Origin: Bacillus sp. V2I10
Lineage (GTDB): Bacteria; Bacillota; Bacilli; Bacillales; Bacillaceae
NCBI RefSeq assembly: GCF_030817055.1
Contig: NZ_JAUSYV010000001.1
Coordinates: forward strand, 3,682,001 to 3,746,000
DNA length: 64,000 nt
Direction of reading: 5' to 3'
This document shows positions 25,823 to 33,160 of the stretch, piece by piece. A model generated the notes under the pieces. That model ran no database searches and was not told the origin of the DNA. It saw only the letters and a program-made list of their open reading frames with translations. Position numbers and translations under genes: made by a program. How positions within the stretch are numbered: position 1 is the stretch's first letter; the number at the start of each line of letters is the position of its first letter.

Positions 25823-26067
25823 CGAAATGTGGAATCGCCCGTTTAGCGCTGGCAGACAGATAAGGATCCGTCAGAAAAGGTGCTTTTTGCCTTTACTGAC
25901 GGATCCGTTCTGGCCGAGAAGTTGGGCGATGGAGCTGGACAATAACGAAATTCGGAATCGCCCGGTTAGCGCAGGCAGACAGATAAGGCGCAGGCAGAAA
26001 AGGCGCTTTTTGCCTTTACTGACGGAACCGTTCTGGCCGAGGAGTTGGGAAGTAGAGCAGGACAAAA
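25821..26067. repeat. Two tandem copies of a structured dispersed repeat
   Basis: Copy A 25821-25943 and copy B 25944-26067, period 123. Shared blocks: GCCCGnTTAGCGCnGGCAGA, CAGATAAGG, a variable centre, CCGTTCTGGCCGAG and a trailing GGACAA. In copy A the ends pair (ATCGCCC with GGGCGAT) and the centre is a perfect 11-bp stem GGATCCGTCAG/CTGACGGATCC extended by AAAGG/CCTTT. In copy B the outer stem is broken. Related copies occur at 53037-53195. It begins inside the stop region of the preceding gene. 26068-26290 after it is A/T-rich with no gene I can support. Confidence 0.9.
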
Positions 26068-26296
26068 TGAAAAGCGAAATTCACTATTTTTCTAGCCGAA
26101 ATGCACTTTTTATTTTTCAATTTATAAATTTATTATCCGTTTTTTATTTTTTTAGATCAGCTTTTGATCAATTAGCTGATTTTCTTTCTTTCTGGACTAA
26201 TTTTCTATTTTTTAGCCGAAATTCTCCCTTACTAGCTATTCTTCTGCTTCACTTTTAAACTTCTCAAAACTCTTCTTTCGCCATTTGAATGCATGC

Positions 26297-26330
26297 AAAA
26301 AGCGCAATCCCAATATGGAATTACGCTTTT
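26297..26330 (-). terminator. Intrinsic terminator after ylbG
   Basis: AAAAGCGcAATcCC pairs with GGaATTaCGCTTTT around a 5-base loop, four bases from the ylbG stop; minus-strand T-run of five follows. Confidence 0.7.
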
Positions 26331-26333
26331 CTT

Positions 26334-26609
26334 CTATAGACCAAGTTTATAGTCATATTCTTTTGCTTTATCAATTTTCGATTCGAATTCCAATTTCAGA
26401 AAGGGCTTATATGATGGTTCAGCGTGCTTTACAAATGAAAAGGATGATACCTTCTCTATTGTAGGTTCAACATGTTCCATGTCACAATATAAGACAACAT
26501 ACTTTAATTTCTTGGATACGTAATGGATGTTTCCGAATTTACGGAGCATTTTGATCTGCTTTAAGGAATGCATCCAGATGATAATGCCTTGACGCTTTTC
26601 AAACATCAT
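26334..26609 (-). CDS. ylbG: YlbG family protein (UPF0298/DUF2129)
   Basis: Small conserved cytoplasmic protein of 91 residues, function unknown. Motifs HSLKQIKMLRKFGNIHYVSK, LKYVVLYCDMEHVE and the C-terminal KAKEYDYKLG match B. subtilis YlbG. GGGAG lies seven bases before the first ATG. In B. subtilis ylbG is adjacent to ylbF; here one plus-strand gene intervenes. Confidence 0.9.
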   Translation of the reverse strand: MMFEKRQGIIIWMHSLKQIKMLRKFGNIHYVSKKLKYVVLYCDMEHVEPTIEKVSSFSFVKHAEPSYKPFLKLEFESKIDKAKEYDYKLGL

Positions 26610-26710
26610 AAATAATCTCCCTTTTTATATTCTCCACTTGAAGTGTACCAATTTTCTAATTTTTTTACAATAAGCACCTGAAAACATCTCTGCAAAAGGA
26701 GCTGAATACT

Positions 26711-27034
26711 TTGATTCTGAGCCATACCGTCCAATTATTTTTAGATAGGATGAATGCAGATGAAATATGTTCATGCTGGATAAAAAAAGCTGCAGGTATT
26801 CCGTTTCTGTATGTCCAGGTGAATTCCGGGAGGGAACTCGCGGATATTACGCTCAAGATTGAGAAAGAGTCCCGTTTTGCAATGAAGGGAAAACGTCTTA
26901 CGTTTGATTGCATCTTTGTCAGAGAAGACAAGAATTTATATGTATTTCGGCATCGTTTTTATGTGCCTCAGGAAAAAATGTTCTGCTGCGGAAATTTGTG
27001 CGAGGACTGTATCCGTCTTAAAAAAGGAACTTAA
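26711..27034 (+). CDS. Unrecognised small cysteine-containing protein
   Basis: A 107-residue frame starting at TTG nine bases after AAAGGAG. No family is recognised. It contains CSC (20-22), Cys67 and a C-terminal cluster FCCGNLCEDC (Cys92, 93, 97, 100), suggestive of a metal or Fe-S site, and has a mixed alpha/beta composition without membrane segments. It is convergent with ylbF, another Cys-rich protein, across a shared terminator. Coding is supported by the SD, the terminator and lack of overlap; function is unknown. Confidence 0.6.
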   Translation: MILSHTVQLFLDRMNADEICSCWIKKAAGIPFLYVQVNSGRELADITLKIEKESRFAMKGKRLTFDCIFVREDKNLYVFRHRFYVPQEKMFCCGNLCEDCIRLKKGT

Positions 27035-27058
27035 AAAACGAGGACTGGCCTCGTTTTT
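27032..27058. terminator. Bidirectional terminator between the small Cys protein and ylbF
   Basis: AAAAAACGAGG/CCTCGTTTTTT 11-bp stem with a 5-base loop; it overlaps both stop codons. Confidence 0.88.
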
Positions 27059-27507
27059 TAAGATGCTTTGCAGCCGCATCCCCCGCCTGAGCCGCATCCC
27101 CCTCCACAGCTTGACCCGGTATCAAAAAACGGGTTCCCTGTGGGCACTTTGATATGCTGCGAAACGGCTCTGCCGAGTTGGGCGCTTATTTCATCAAGCA
27201 GCGATTGAAGCTCTTTCTCTGCTTTTTTAAAGGCAATCACTGCGTCATGAAGATCAAGCTCGCGCTTTGCTTCCCTCATGGCCTTTGTGATTTCTTTATA
27301 GTCCGGATGATATTTGCCGAAACGCTGGACATCTTCGTATAAATCCTTTATTTCAACAAATTTGGCTATCACCTTTTGTGCAGATTTATCTTTATTTAAT
27401 GTATTTAAAGTGCGGCGATAGTCTTCCGCAATTTCTGACTCAACAACTAACGACCCAAGAAGCTCAGCTTCGTCGATTAAATTGACGCTTTCTATAGTAG
27501 CAAACAT
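27058..27507 (-). CDS. ricF: RicF (YlbF) regulator of RNA maturation and development
   Basis: Subunit of the RicA-RicF-RicT (YmcA-YlbF-YaaT) complex that carries [4Fe-4S] clusters and promotes RNase Y-dependent mRNA processing, competence, biofilm and sporulation in B. subtilis. 149 residues, equal to the B. subtilis protein: helical Com_YlbF domain (EDVQRFGKYHPDYKEI, AKRELDLHDAV) and a C-terminal tail with the motif CGGGCGSGGGCGC providing cluster ligands. The start MFATIESV follows GGAGGTGAT; upstream GTG/ATG codons are too close to it. Confidence 0.92.
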   Translation of the reverse strand: MFATIESVNLIDEAELLGSLVVESEIAEDYRRTLNTLNKDKSAQKVIAKFVEIKDLYEDVQRFGKYHPDYKEITKAMREAKRELDLHDAVIAFKKAEKELQSLLDEISAQLGRAVSQHIKVPTGNPFFDTGSSCGGGCGSGGGCGCKAS

Positions 27508-27568
27508 AGACGGCATCACCTCCAGCTATATTTTAACATGTTTCTGCCGGAATGGTAAATGCAGCATC

Positions 27569-27988
27569 TCACTGAACAGTGACATTCCACGTTTTTTTCA
27601 AGTGATATTTCGAGGAATCATTATGCAAAAGTTCAAGGGAAATCGTATGTGTTCCTTTTTCTAAACCTTTAATGATAAATGCAGCTGTATGTATTTCATC
27701 CGTTTTTTTTTCGTCAACATACAGATTCATGTATCCTTCACCATTTACTTTTTTCCCGCGATCATCTGAAAAAGTAAAATTGGGAACAAAGCACTCTATA
27801 TAAACATTGCGCCCTTTTAGATGATGATTGACAAAAAGCTGTCTCCCTGTTTGAGCACCTGCTTCAACTGCATCCTGTTGTGTTATGCTGATTTCCATGG
27901 GAACAGCATTTCCTTCTGGACGGGGCTTTTCATTCGTGCAGGCTGTTAAAGATACGAGCAATAAAATCAGCAGCATAAAGTGTTTCAT
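27569..27988 (-). CDS. Putative lipoprotein of unknown function
   Basis: About 139 residues. N-terminal signal peptide ending in the lipobox LTAC (MKHFMLLILLLVSLTACTNE), so the mature protein is probably lipid-anchored outside the membrane. The remainder looks like a beta-sandwich (YIECFVPNFTFSDD, GEGYMNLYVDEKKTDEIHTA, GTHTISLELLHNDSSKY) reminiscent of small Ig-like or cupredoxin-like chaperone domains, but I cannot name a family. TTG one codon earlier is an equally possible start (GGAGG at 8). It lies between ricF and ylbE, where B. subtilis has no gene. Confidence 0.7.
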   Translation of the reverse strand: MKHFMLLILLLVSLTACTNEKPRPEGNAVPMEISITQQDAVEAGAQTGRQLFVNHHLKGRNVYIECFVPNFTFSDDRGKKVNGEGYMNLYVDEKKTDEIHTAAFIIKGLEKGTHTISLELLHNDSSKYHLKKTWNVTVQ

Positions 27989-28053
27989 CAATGACAACGC
28001 CTCCTTATGGAGGTAGTTTCACCAGATTTATATCAAATATGTTTTTAAATAAA

Positions 28054-28082
28054 AAAAGAAAGTCATGGTGAAGACTTTCTTT
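28054..28082 (-). terminator. Intrinsic terminator after ylbE
   Basis: AAAGAAAGTC/GACTTTCTTT perfect 10-bp stem with a 9-base loop, followed on the minus strand by a T-run. Confidence 0.8.
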
Positions 28083-28085
28083 CAA

Positions 28086-28325
28086 TCAATCCTGCTGCCT
28101 CATCGACTGAAACATCCCAAGCATCATGGAAGCCATTTGTACTGAGTTTGAAAACTGAGCTACTTTATGCGGGATGGTTTTTTGATAATAATTCATCATG
28201 GCAAGTTTCATCGATTCTGTATCTTGAGGATTTCTTGCTAGCTTTCTGTACCAATACGGCTGTTCCCGCAAAAATTTTTTTAATTCATTGTCTGCTGCAA
28301 TCATTTCCTGAATTTCTTTTCTCAT
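28086..28325 (-). CDS. ylbE: YlbE-like family protein
   Basis: Small conserved protein of 79 residues, the same length as in B. subtilis; function unknown. Family blocks LKKFLREQPYWYRKLARNP and KVAQFSNSVQMASMMLGMF are present. ATG at 28325 follows GGAG at seven bases; a TTG six codons upstream overlaps ylbD. Operon ylbD-ylbE. Confidence 0.88.
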   Translation of the reverse strand: MRKEIQEMIAADNELKKFLREQPYWYRKLARNPQDTESMKLAMMNYYQKTIPHKVAQFSNSVQMASMMLGMFQSMRQQD

Positions 28326-28339
28326 GCTGTCGCTCCTGC

Positions 28340-28735
28340 TCAATCTTTCCTGAAAGAAAAGGGATGGTTTGGTGTGTTCGACTGACTAGATGATGAGCCT
28401 TTTGTAATCCCGAAAGTTGAAAATAAGTTTTGAATAGATGAAATGGTGTTGTTCATATTATACAAATGCTGATTCATTTGATTGGCATCCATGCTTTTTA
28501 CAGCTGTCATCATCCTGGACATAAAATCGGACTTCTTTTCTGCCGTACTTTCAGACTCATCTGACTCTTCTCTGTACTTCTTCCATGAGACATCATTTTC
28601 TCCAAGCAAATACCAATCTTCAAATAGTTCCTGCCACTTTTTCTCGCCTTTTCTGACTTCAGTAATCAATTTAGGATGTTTTTTTACAAATTCCTTAAAT
28701 TCTCCAATAGAAGGATGTTCTTTTTTTTCTGTCAT
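28340..28735 (-). CDS. ylbD: Spore coat-associated protein YlbD
   Basis: Coat-protein family member of 131 residues (YlbD is a spore coat component in B. subtilis). The N-terminal half is charged and helical (IGEFKEFVKKHPKLITEVRK, WQELFEDWYLLGENDVSWKKY), followed by an Asn/Gln/Ser-rich tail with NMNNTISSIQNLFSTFGI. AGAGGTGATC precedes the ATG. First gene of the ylbD-ylbE pair, divergent from the thioesterase gene. Confidence 0.85.
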   Translation of the reverse strand: MTEKKEHPSIGEFKEFVKKHPKLITEVRKGEKKWQELFEDWYLLGENDVSWKKYREESDESESTAEKKSDFMSRMMTAVKSMDANQMNQHLYNMNNTISSIQNLFSTFGITKGSSSSQSNTPNHPFSFRKD

Positions 28736-28910
28736 TATCTGATCACCTCTGCTTACCTTCGCCTACTATATTTTATTTGACCGTATGAAAACGGTTCGCC
28801 CATTTTATGCTCTTTTCCCATTTCGAGCAGGTTTTTATAAAAATCCTGATTGCACAATATTTGGGAGTACTGATAAGATGAAGTGGAGGATAGAAAGGAT
28901 TGGGTGAGAG

Positions 28911-29393
28911 ATGGAAAAGGAAGAACTGACGCGCTTATTGGCTGATTTAAAAGAAGAAGATGTTCCGGTTTTAAAGCTGTTTCTTGAGGGGCTGAAAAAG
29001 AAAGCGGACAAAGAAAACGGATCATACATAGGTGCATTGCTGCATGCACAAGGTGAATATACCGAAAATCAATTCATATTAACCATTCCCAATACGGCAA
29101 TTATTCAAAACTCCCTGCATATTGTACATGGAGGAATTACTGCTACACTGCTAGACTCTGCAATGGGATCGCTTGTACATCATGTTTTGCCGGACCATCT
29201 TGCTGCTGTTACATCTGAAATGAAAATTAATTATGTTGCACCAGGGATCGGCACAGAACTAAAATGTATAGCCTCTCTTATCCATAAGGGCAGCAAAACA
29301 GTTGTTACTGAGGGCAAAGTCTTCCGTGATGACGGCAAATTAATGGCTCATTGTACAGCAAGCTTTTTTATTATCGATCGTCCTAAACGATAA
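28911..29393 (+). CDS. PaaI-type hotdog-fold thioesterase
   Basis: Predicted acyl-CoA thioesterase of 160 residues. The hotdog core carries the PaaI/YdiI signature HGGITATLLDSAMGSL (catalytic Asp or Glu region) and then VTSEMKINYVAPG, TVVTEGKVFRDDGKLMAHCTASF. A helical N-terminal extension (about 30 residues, acidic and basic) precedes it. Substrate not determinable. It has no counterpart at this position in B. subtilis. Confidence 0.83.
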   Translation: MEKEELTRLLADLKEEDVPVLKLFLEGLKKKADKENGSYIGALLHAQGEYTENQFILTIPNTAIIQNSLHIVHGGITATLLDSAMGSLVHHVLPDHLAAVTSEMKINYVAPGIGTELKCIASLIHKGSKTVVTEGKVFRDDGKLMAHCTASFFIIDRPKR

Positions 29394-29599
29394 GTAAGTA
29401 GAAAGAAATGTTCCCTCATGTTATTTCTGTAAGAAAAAAGCAAAAAACACCGAAACCTATTTTGGCGATAAACGGGAAAAAAAATTCAAGTTTGTCATCT
29501 TTGTATAGGATATGCTGAGAGACGTGCTTTTAAAAAAGCATAGATAATCTTCCGGCTATAGCTTCTGCCGCCGCATGAATACCATTTTTCACTCAGCAG
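29394..29599. other. Non-coding spacer, thioesterase to ylbC
   Basis: About 200 bases without a credible frame. It contains several short inverted repeats (for example GTGCTTTT/AAAAAAGCAT at about 29525 and a GGCTATAGC palindrome-like stretch near 29554), but I could not match it to a known riboswitch or leader. Confidence 0.5.
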
Positions 29600-29627
29600 A
29601 AAAGACACCCGCTATGGATGTCTTTTT
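29600..29627 (-). terminator. Intrinsic terminator after ylbC
   Basis: AAAGACAcCC pairs with GGaTGTCTTT around GCTAT, with T-rich sequence after it on the minus strand. Confidence 0.65.
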
Positions 29628-29637
29628 GTTGTGAATA

Positions 29638-30699
29638 TCAGTCATTAAAAGGCCTGATAAAATTTTGTGTATAGTAAAGCTCATTCACTCCGACACCAAG
29701 TCTCGTAAAATCCGGGTTCAAAAGTGTGTCGCGGTGGCCTTTGCTGTTGAGCCAGCCTTCAACCGCCGCTATTCCGTCAATGTATTGGGCTGCAATATTT
29801 TCTCCCGCCATCTGATAAGCTACATCCCCTTCTTTCAAACGGTCTGCAAGCGACCCTTCAGTCGGGGACTCATGTGAAAAGTATTCATTTGAACGCATAT
29901 CGCTGCTGTGCAAAAAAGCTACGTCTGATGTCATTTGATCCCACTCTACAGGAGGAATTTCGTGCCGTTTCCGAATGATATTCGTCAGATCAAGGATTTG
30001 ATTCTCTGCACCTTTTTCAACAGCCTTCCATTCTTCCGCGTTAAGCTGTTTGGGCTGAATGAGTTCACCCCGGTAAACCACCTCATAAGGACGCTGCTTT
30101 ACTAATGTTTCTTCATCTAAAGCTCTGACGCTTGAAAGTTCGCCATCAAACTTATCTAAATAAAGCTGAACATACACGTCTCCCATTTTAACGATTGGTC
30201 TCGTATTCATATCTTCTTCAGACATTTCAAATCGGTAAGAATTGCCGTCAAAATCTATTGATATACTTGAAGATATCGAATTTGTTTTAAAAACCTCACC
30301 GACAGGCTGGCCTAATTTGTACGGCTTTACATTTACCTCTGGCCCGATGGCATATACCGTGGCGACTTTGTTATCAAGTACCCCAACCTGAAGGTACTGC
30401 TGATCGTTCTGGTTATAAATCCACCATTCGTAGTCATAGGATGAAGGATCTTTCCTTGCAGGTTCCCCAAGCGTTTCAATGATCTCACTGGAAGATTTTC
30501 CGACAAAAGAAAGAACACCTGAATCCGGCATATTTAATTCTTCATTTGATTCTTTTGCAATTTGTTCATTTTCATCTATTTGTTTGATCGGTTCCTTATT
30601 TCCATATTGAATAAAAAGAATATAAGTAATAAAAATAACCAGCAATAAAAAAACGGTTTTTAATATACTGCTCAGCTTAAATCCCTCCAGGTCACTCAT
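29638..30699 (-). CDS. ylbC: CAP-domain protein YlbC
   Basis: Membrane-anchored extracytoplasmic protein of 353 residues. One N-terminal membrane helix (about 12-31), a CAP-associated domain (about 55-200, starting KSSSEIIETLGEPARKD) and a C-terminal CAP/SCP domain (about 230-350) with WDQMTSDVAFLHSSDM, NEYFSHESPTEGSLADRL, AGENIAAQ and HRDTLLNPDFTRLGVG. The His and Glu pockets of the CAP cavity (SH in YFSHES, GEN, HR) are present. The ATG has only a weak SD; a CTG nine codons in (30675) sits seven bases after GGAGGG and could be the true start. Confidence 0.87.
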   Translation of the reverse strand: MSDLEGFKLSSILKTVFLLLVIFITYILFIQYGNKEPIKQIDENEQIAKESNEELNMPDSGVLSFVGKSSSEIIETLGEPARKDPSSYDYEWWIYNQNDQQYLQVGVLDNKVATVYAIGPEVNVKPYKLGQPVGEVFKTNSISSSISIDFDGNSYRFEMSEEDMNTRPIVKMGDVYVQLYLDKFDGELSSVRALDEETLVKQRPYEVVYRGELIQPKQLNAEEWKAVEKGAENQILDLTNIIRKRHEIPPVEWDQMTSDVAFLHSSDMRSNEYFSHESPTEGSLADRLKEGDVAYQMAGENIAAQYIDGIAAVEGWLNSKGHRDTLLNPDFTRLGVGVNELYYTQNFIRPFND

Positions 30700-30729
30700 T
30701 TCTACCCATTATATGAACCATTAGATTCA

Positions 30730-30735
30730 TTATAC
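30730..30735 (-). promoter_or_regulatory. Consensus -10 (TATAAT) upstream of ylbC
   Basis: Minus strand TATAAT about 31 bases before the ylbC ATG; TTGTGA upstream is only 15 bp away, so the promoter is uncertain. Confidence 0.35.
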
Positions 30736-30877
30736 TACTAAACAGTATTTCACAAGATTGGCAGATAGTATATCCTTTTATAGGTCATTTAATCAAAAAT
30801 GGCAGCTTTTTTCAATTAAGATGTTTGCAATAAAATTTTTCTAGCTTATGATTCACCAGTTTTTCCTTCCATATAAA

Positions 30878-30909
30878 AAAGAACATGCCCAATCAAAGGC
30901 ATGTTCTTT
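30878..30909 (-). terminator. Intrinsic terminator after ylbB
   Basis: AAAGAACATGCC/GGCATGTTCTTT perfect 12-bp stem with an 8-base loop and a T-run on the minus strand. Confidence 0.88.
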
Positions 30910-30915
30910 CATCGC

Positions 30916-31347
30916 TTAATGAAGATGATGATCATTCTTTTCAGAAATTGTCGTCAGGGCTGCCCCAGCCTGCTGATCTGTCAGCTGATTTAGGGATAAG
31001 TCTCCAAGTGAGACCATTCCGACTATATGTCCATTTTCTACAACTGGAAGCCTTCTGATTTGATGCTCCGCCATAAGCTGTACTGCTTCATCTGCAGATG
31101 CATCCGGACTGATTGTGTAAAGATGATCGCTCATAACCTTCGTCACTTGATAAGATCCAGGATGTTTTTCTGCGATACCTCTCACGACTAAGTCACGATC
31201 CGTAATCATCCCGAGCAATTGATTGTTTTCAACGATTGGAATGGATCCTACGTTCCATTCTTTCATTTTGACCGCTACCTCGAATACATTATCAAGCGGC
31301 GTGCATGCCTGGATGTCATTAGACATAATATCTCGAACCTTCTGCAT
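30916..31347 (-). CDS. ylbB: CBS domain protein YlbB
   Basis: 143 residues made of two CBS repeats (about 8-63: VGSIPIVENNQLLGMITDRDLVVR; about 72-125: IRRLPVVENGHIVGMVSLGDLSL), forming one Bateman module likely to bind adenosyl nucleotides. No effector domain is fused, so it probably acts as a small nucleotide sensor. His-rich C-terminus DHHLH. ATG follows GGGAGG. Confidence 0.88.
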   Translation of the reverse strand: MQKVRDIMSNDIQACTPLDNVFEVAVKMKEWNVGSIPIVENNQLLGMITDRDLVVRGIAEKHPGSYQVTKVMSDHLYTISPDASADEAVQLMAEHQIRRLPVVENGHIVGMVSLGDLSLNQLTDQQAGAALTTISEKNDHHLH

Positions 31348-31484
31348 AAAAAAACCTCCCTGATAGTAAATAAAAAATAATCATTCTGCTAATGTAGTTT
31401 GGCCCAAAATAAGATAAAGATGTAAATTATCAGGTAAAGATTGAAAGTTCCATGCATTCGTACTATGATTGAAGGGGAGTTCAT

Positions 31485-31496
31485 TAAAGCGCTTTA
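31485..31496. promoter_or_regulatory. Perfect 12-bp palindrome TAAAGCGCTTTA
   Basis: Upstream of the YugN-like gene. It resembles the core of a cre box but lacks the outer TG and CA, so CcpA binding is doubtful. Confidence 0.25.
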
Positions 31497-31537
31497 CTAA
31501 TGAAAATGCCGTTAGAAGGTTTAGGAGGGAATACATA

Positions 31538-31894
31538 ATGAAATTAGAAAACACAGGACTGGATGGATTGACAGTTGAATTAGCAAGACTGGATGAAATT
31601 ATGGATGAGCTTGGCATTGTTCGTGCCGGTCAGTGGGATTATGAGCGTGTTACATATGATCGTAAATTCGAAAACAAAGATGAGACGTTTTATCTTCGCA
31701 TTCCGGGATTTGCCGTAGAAGGCGACATTGGCGGAAAGCATGCAGTAGTTAAATTAATGACACCGCTTCTCGGCAAGCACTATTATCCGCACGGAGTAGA
31801 ATATGGCGAAGGCGAAAACTTCCCAAATGCCGTTTTAAGTACAAGCCAGAAATTGCTTAAGCAGCTGAAAGAAGAAATTGGACGAATCGTTTAA
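31538..31894 (+). CDS. ylbA: YugN-like family protein (YlbA)
   Basis: Conserved 118-residue cytoplasmic protein; function unknown. The N-terminus MKLENTGLDGLTVELARLDE and blocks VRAGQWDYERVTYDRKFE, FYLRIPGFAVEGDIG and HYYPHGVEYGEGE match B. subtilis YlbA/YugN. ATG follows AGGAGGG at nine bases; the longer frame begins 23 codons earlier without a site. Gene order ylbA-ylbB-ylbC is conserved. Confidence 0.88.
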   Translation: MKLENTGLDGLTVELARLDEIMDELGIVRAGQWDYERVTYDRKFENKDETFYLRIPGFAVEGDIGGKHAVVKLMTPLLGKHYYPHGVEYGEGENFPNAVLSTSQKLLKQLKEEIGRIV

Positions 31895-31904
31895 AGGCAC
31901 ACAC

Positions 31905-31936
31905 GCAAAAGCATTCACTGCTTTTGCTTTTTATTT
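31905..31936 (+). terminator. Intrinsic terminator after ylbA
   Basis: GCAAAAGCA/TGCTTTTGC perfect 9-bp stem with a 5-base loop, then TTTTTATTT on the plus strand. Confidence 0.85.
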
Positions 31937-31966
31937 GGCTATAAAAAACCATTCATTCTCCTCATA

Positions 31967-31996
31967 TTGACAATTATATTTTCATAATTGTTTATA
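31967..31996 (+). promoter_or_regulatory. Candidate promoter for the AI-2E family permease
   Basis: Consensus TTGACA (31967-31972) followed after 18 bp by TTTATA (31991-31996). Confidence 0.45.
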
Positions 31997-32062
31997 AAAA
32001 CCTTTCTGCACACCGTCCTTCCGTACTATAATTTAAAGAGAACCATTGAAAGGAGCAAGGGA

Positions 32063-33121
32063 TTGTCTACAATACTCTCAAAACGAAATTTCCTCATCAT
32101 TTCATCCATTATTGTGATAGGGCTGATTGTTTATTTTCTTCTGCCCCTTTCGATTCCCTTGATTATGGCTTTTATTACAGCGTTATTATTGGAACCGCTC
32201 GTAAGGCAATTCCAAAGCAGCGTTAAGCTCAATCGAAAAATGGCCGTATTGGCAGCATTTTTAATCTTTCTGTTTACCATCTCCATCAGCAGTTACTTTA
32301 TTACTACTAAAGTAGTAGGCGAAGCCATTCGGACAATTGAAAATGCACCAAGCTACATAAATGAAATTACGATAGCGTGGAACAATGTTGAAAAACGGAT
32401 TACGAATTCTGCAAAGGATCTTCCACCGAAGTTTGTAAATGAAATCAGCAATCAGATAGAAGAGTTTCTTGAAAAAACAAAAACCGATCTTGCAAGCTCA
32501 ATTAATATAGATAATGTTAAAAGCATCGTTACAAACATTCCTAATTATATGGTAAACATGCTGGTTTACTTAATTGCATTATTCCTGTTTATGATTGAGC
32601 TCCCGCACCAAAAAATGCGAATGTATAAACATATGAAGGAAAATACTGCTCAAAAAGTAAATTTTATGGTTACTCGCATGTCTTACGTCATTTTTGGTTT
32701 TGCAAAAGCTCAGTTCTTAGTCAGCATTATTATCTTTGTGGCATCCTTTATTGGGCTTCTCCTGATAGCGCCTGAAATTGCGCTTGTTATGTCTATTATT
32801 ATTTGGATTATTGATGTCATACCTATCATTGGATCAATCATTATTATGGGCCCCTGGACCCTCTATCATCTCATCTCAGGCGATCCGGTGCTTGCAGCAA
32901 AACTTGGCATTCTGACAGCCGTTCTTTTGATTATCAGACGTACCATCGAGCCTAAAGTGATGGGAAGCCATATCGGGTTATCCCCTCTTGCGACTCTTAT
33001 CTCAATGTATCTTGGATTAAAGCTGTTTGGTGTCCTTGGTTTTTTCATCGGCCCGATGATTTTGATTGTGTATAATTCCGCGAGAGAATCAGGCATTATC
33101 CGTTTTCATTTTAAATTATAG
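32063..33121 (+). CDS. AI-2E family transporter (YtvI-like membrane protein)
   Basis: Polytopic permease-family protein of about 352 residues. Two N-terminal helices, a helical soluble section (about 95-170) and five to six C-terminal helices, with the family sequences LLIAPEIALVMSIIIWIIDVIPIIGS, RRTIEPKVMGSHIGLSPLATLISMYLGLKLFG and GFFIGPMILI. In Bacillus the closest described member is the sporulation protein YtvI. TTG at 32063 lies seven bases after GGAG; the longer ATG frame includes the promoter region and is unlikely. Convergent with the Eis-like gene. Confidence 0.82.
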   Translation: MSTILSKRNFLIISSIIVIGLIVYFLLPLSIPLIMAFITALLLEPLVRQFQSSVKLNRKMAVLAAFLIFLFTISISSYFITTKVVGEAIRTIENAPSYINEITIAWNNVEKRITNSAKDLPPKFVNEISNQIEEFLEKTKTDLASSINIDNVKSIVTNIPNYMVNMLVYLIALFLFMIELPHQKMRMYKHMKENTAQKVNFMVTRMSYVIFGFAKAQFLVSIIIFVASFIGLLLIAPEIALVMSIIIWIIDVIPIIGSIIIMGPWTLYHLISGDPVLAAKLGILTAVLLIIRRTIEPKVMGSHIGLSPLATLISMYLGLKLFGVLGFFIGPMILIVYNSARESGIIRFHFKL

Positions 33122-33129
33122 GCAGTAAG

Positions 33130-33160
33130 AAAGGGCTGACGTTTATCGAACAGCCCTTTT
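33130..33160. terminator. Bidirectional terminator between the permease and Eis-like gene
   Basis: AAGGGCTG/CAGCCCTT 8-bp stem with a 12-base loop; TTTTC follows on the plus side and TCTTACTG on the minus side. Confidence 0.7.

Noticed and set aside
25827..26258. 143-codon plus-strand and 64-codon minus-strand frames
   Set aside because: Both are read-through of the structured repeat, with no SD; repeated peptide segments mirror the DNA repeat.
29394..29599. Riboswitch or leader RNA upstream of ylbC region
   Set aside because: Searched by eye for c-di-GMP, c-di-AMP, SAM, guanidine and T-box signatures; none fits, and the region lies downstream of both flanking genes.
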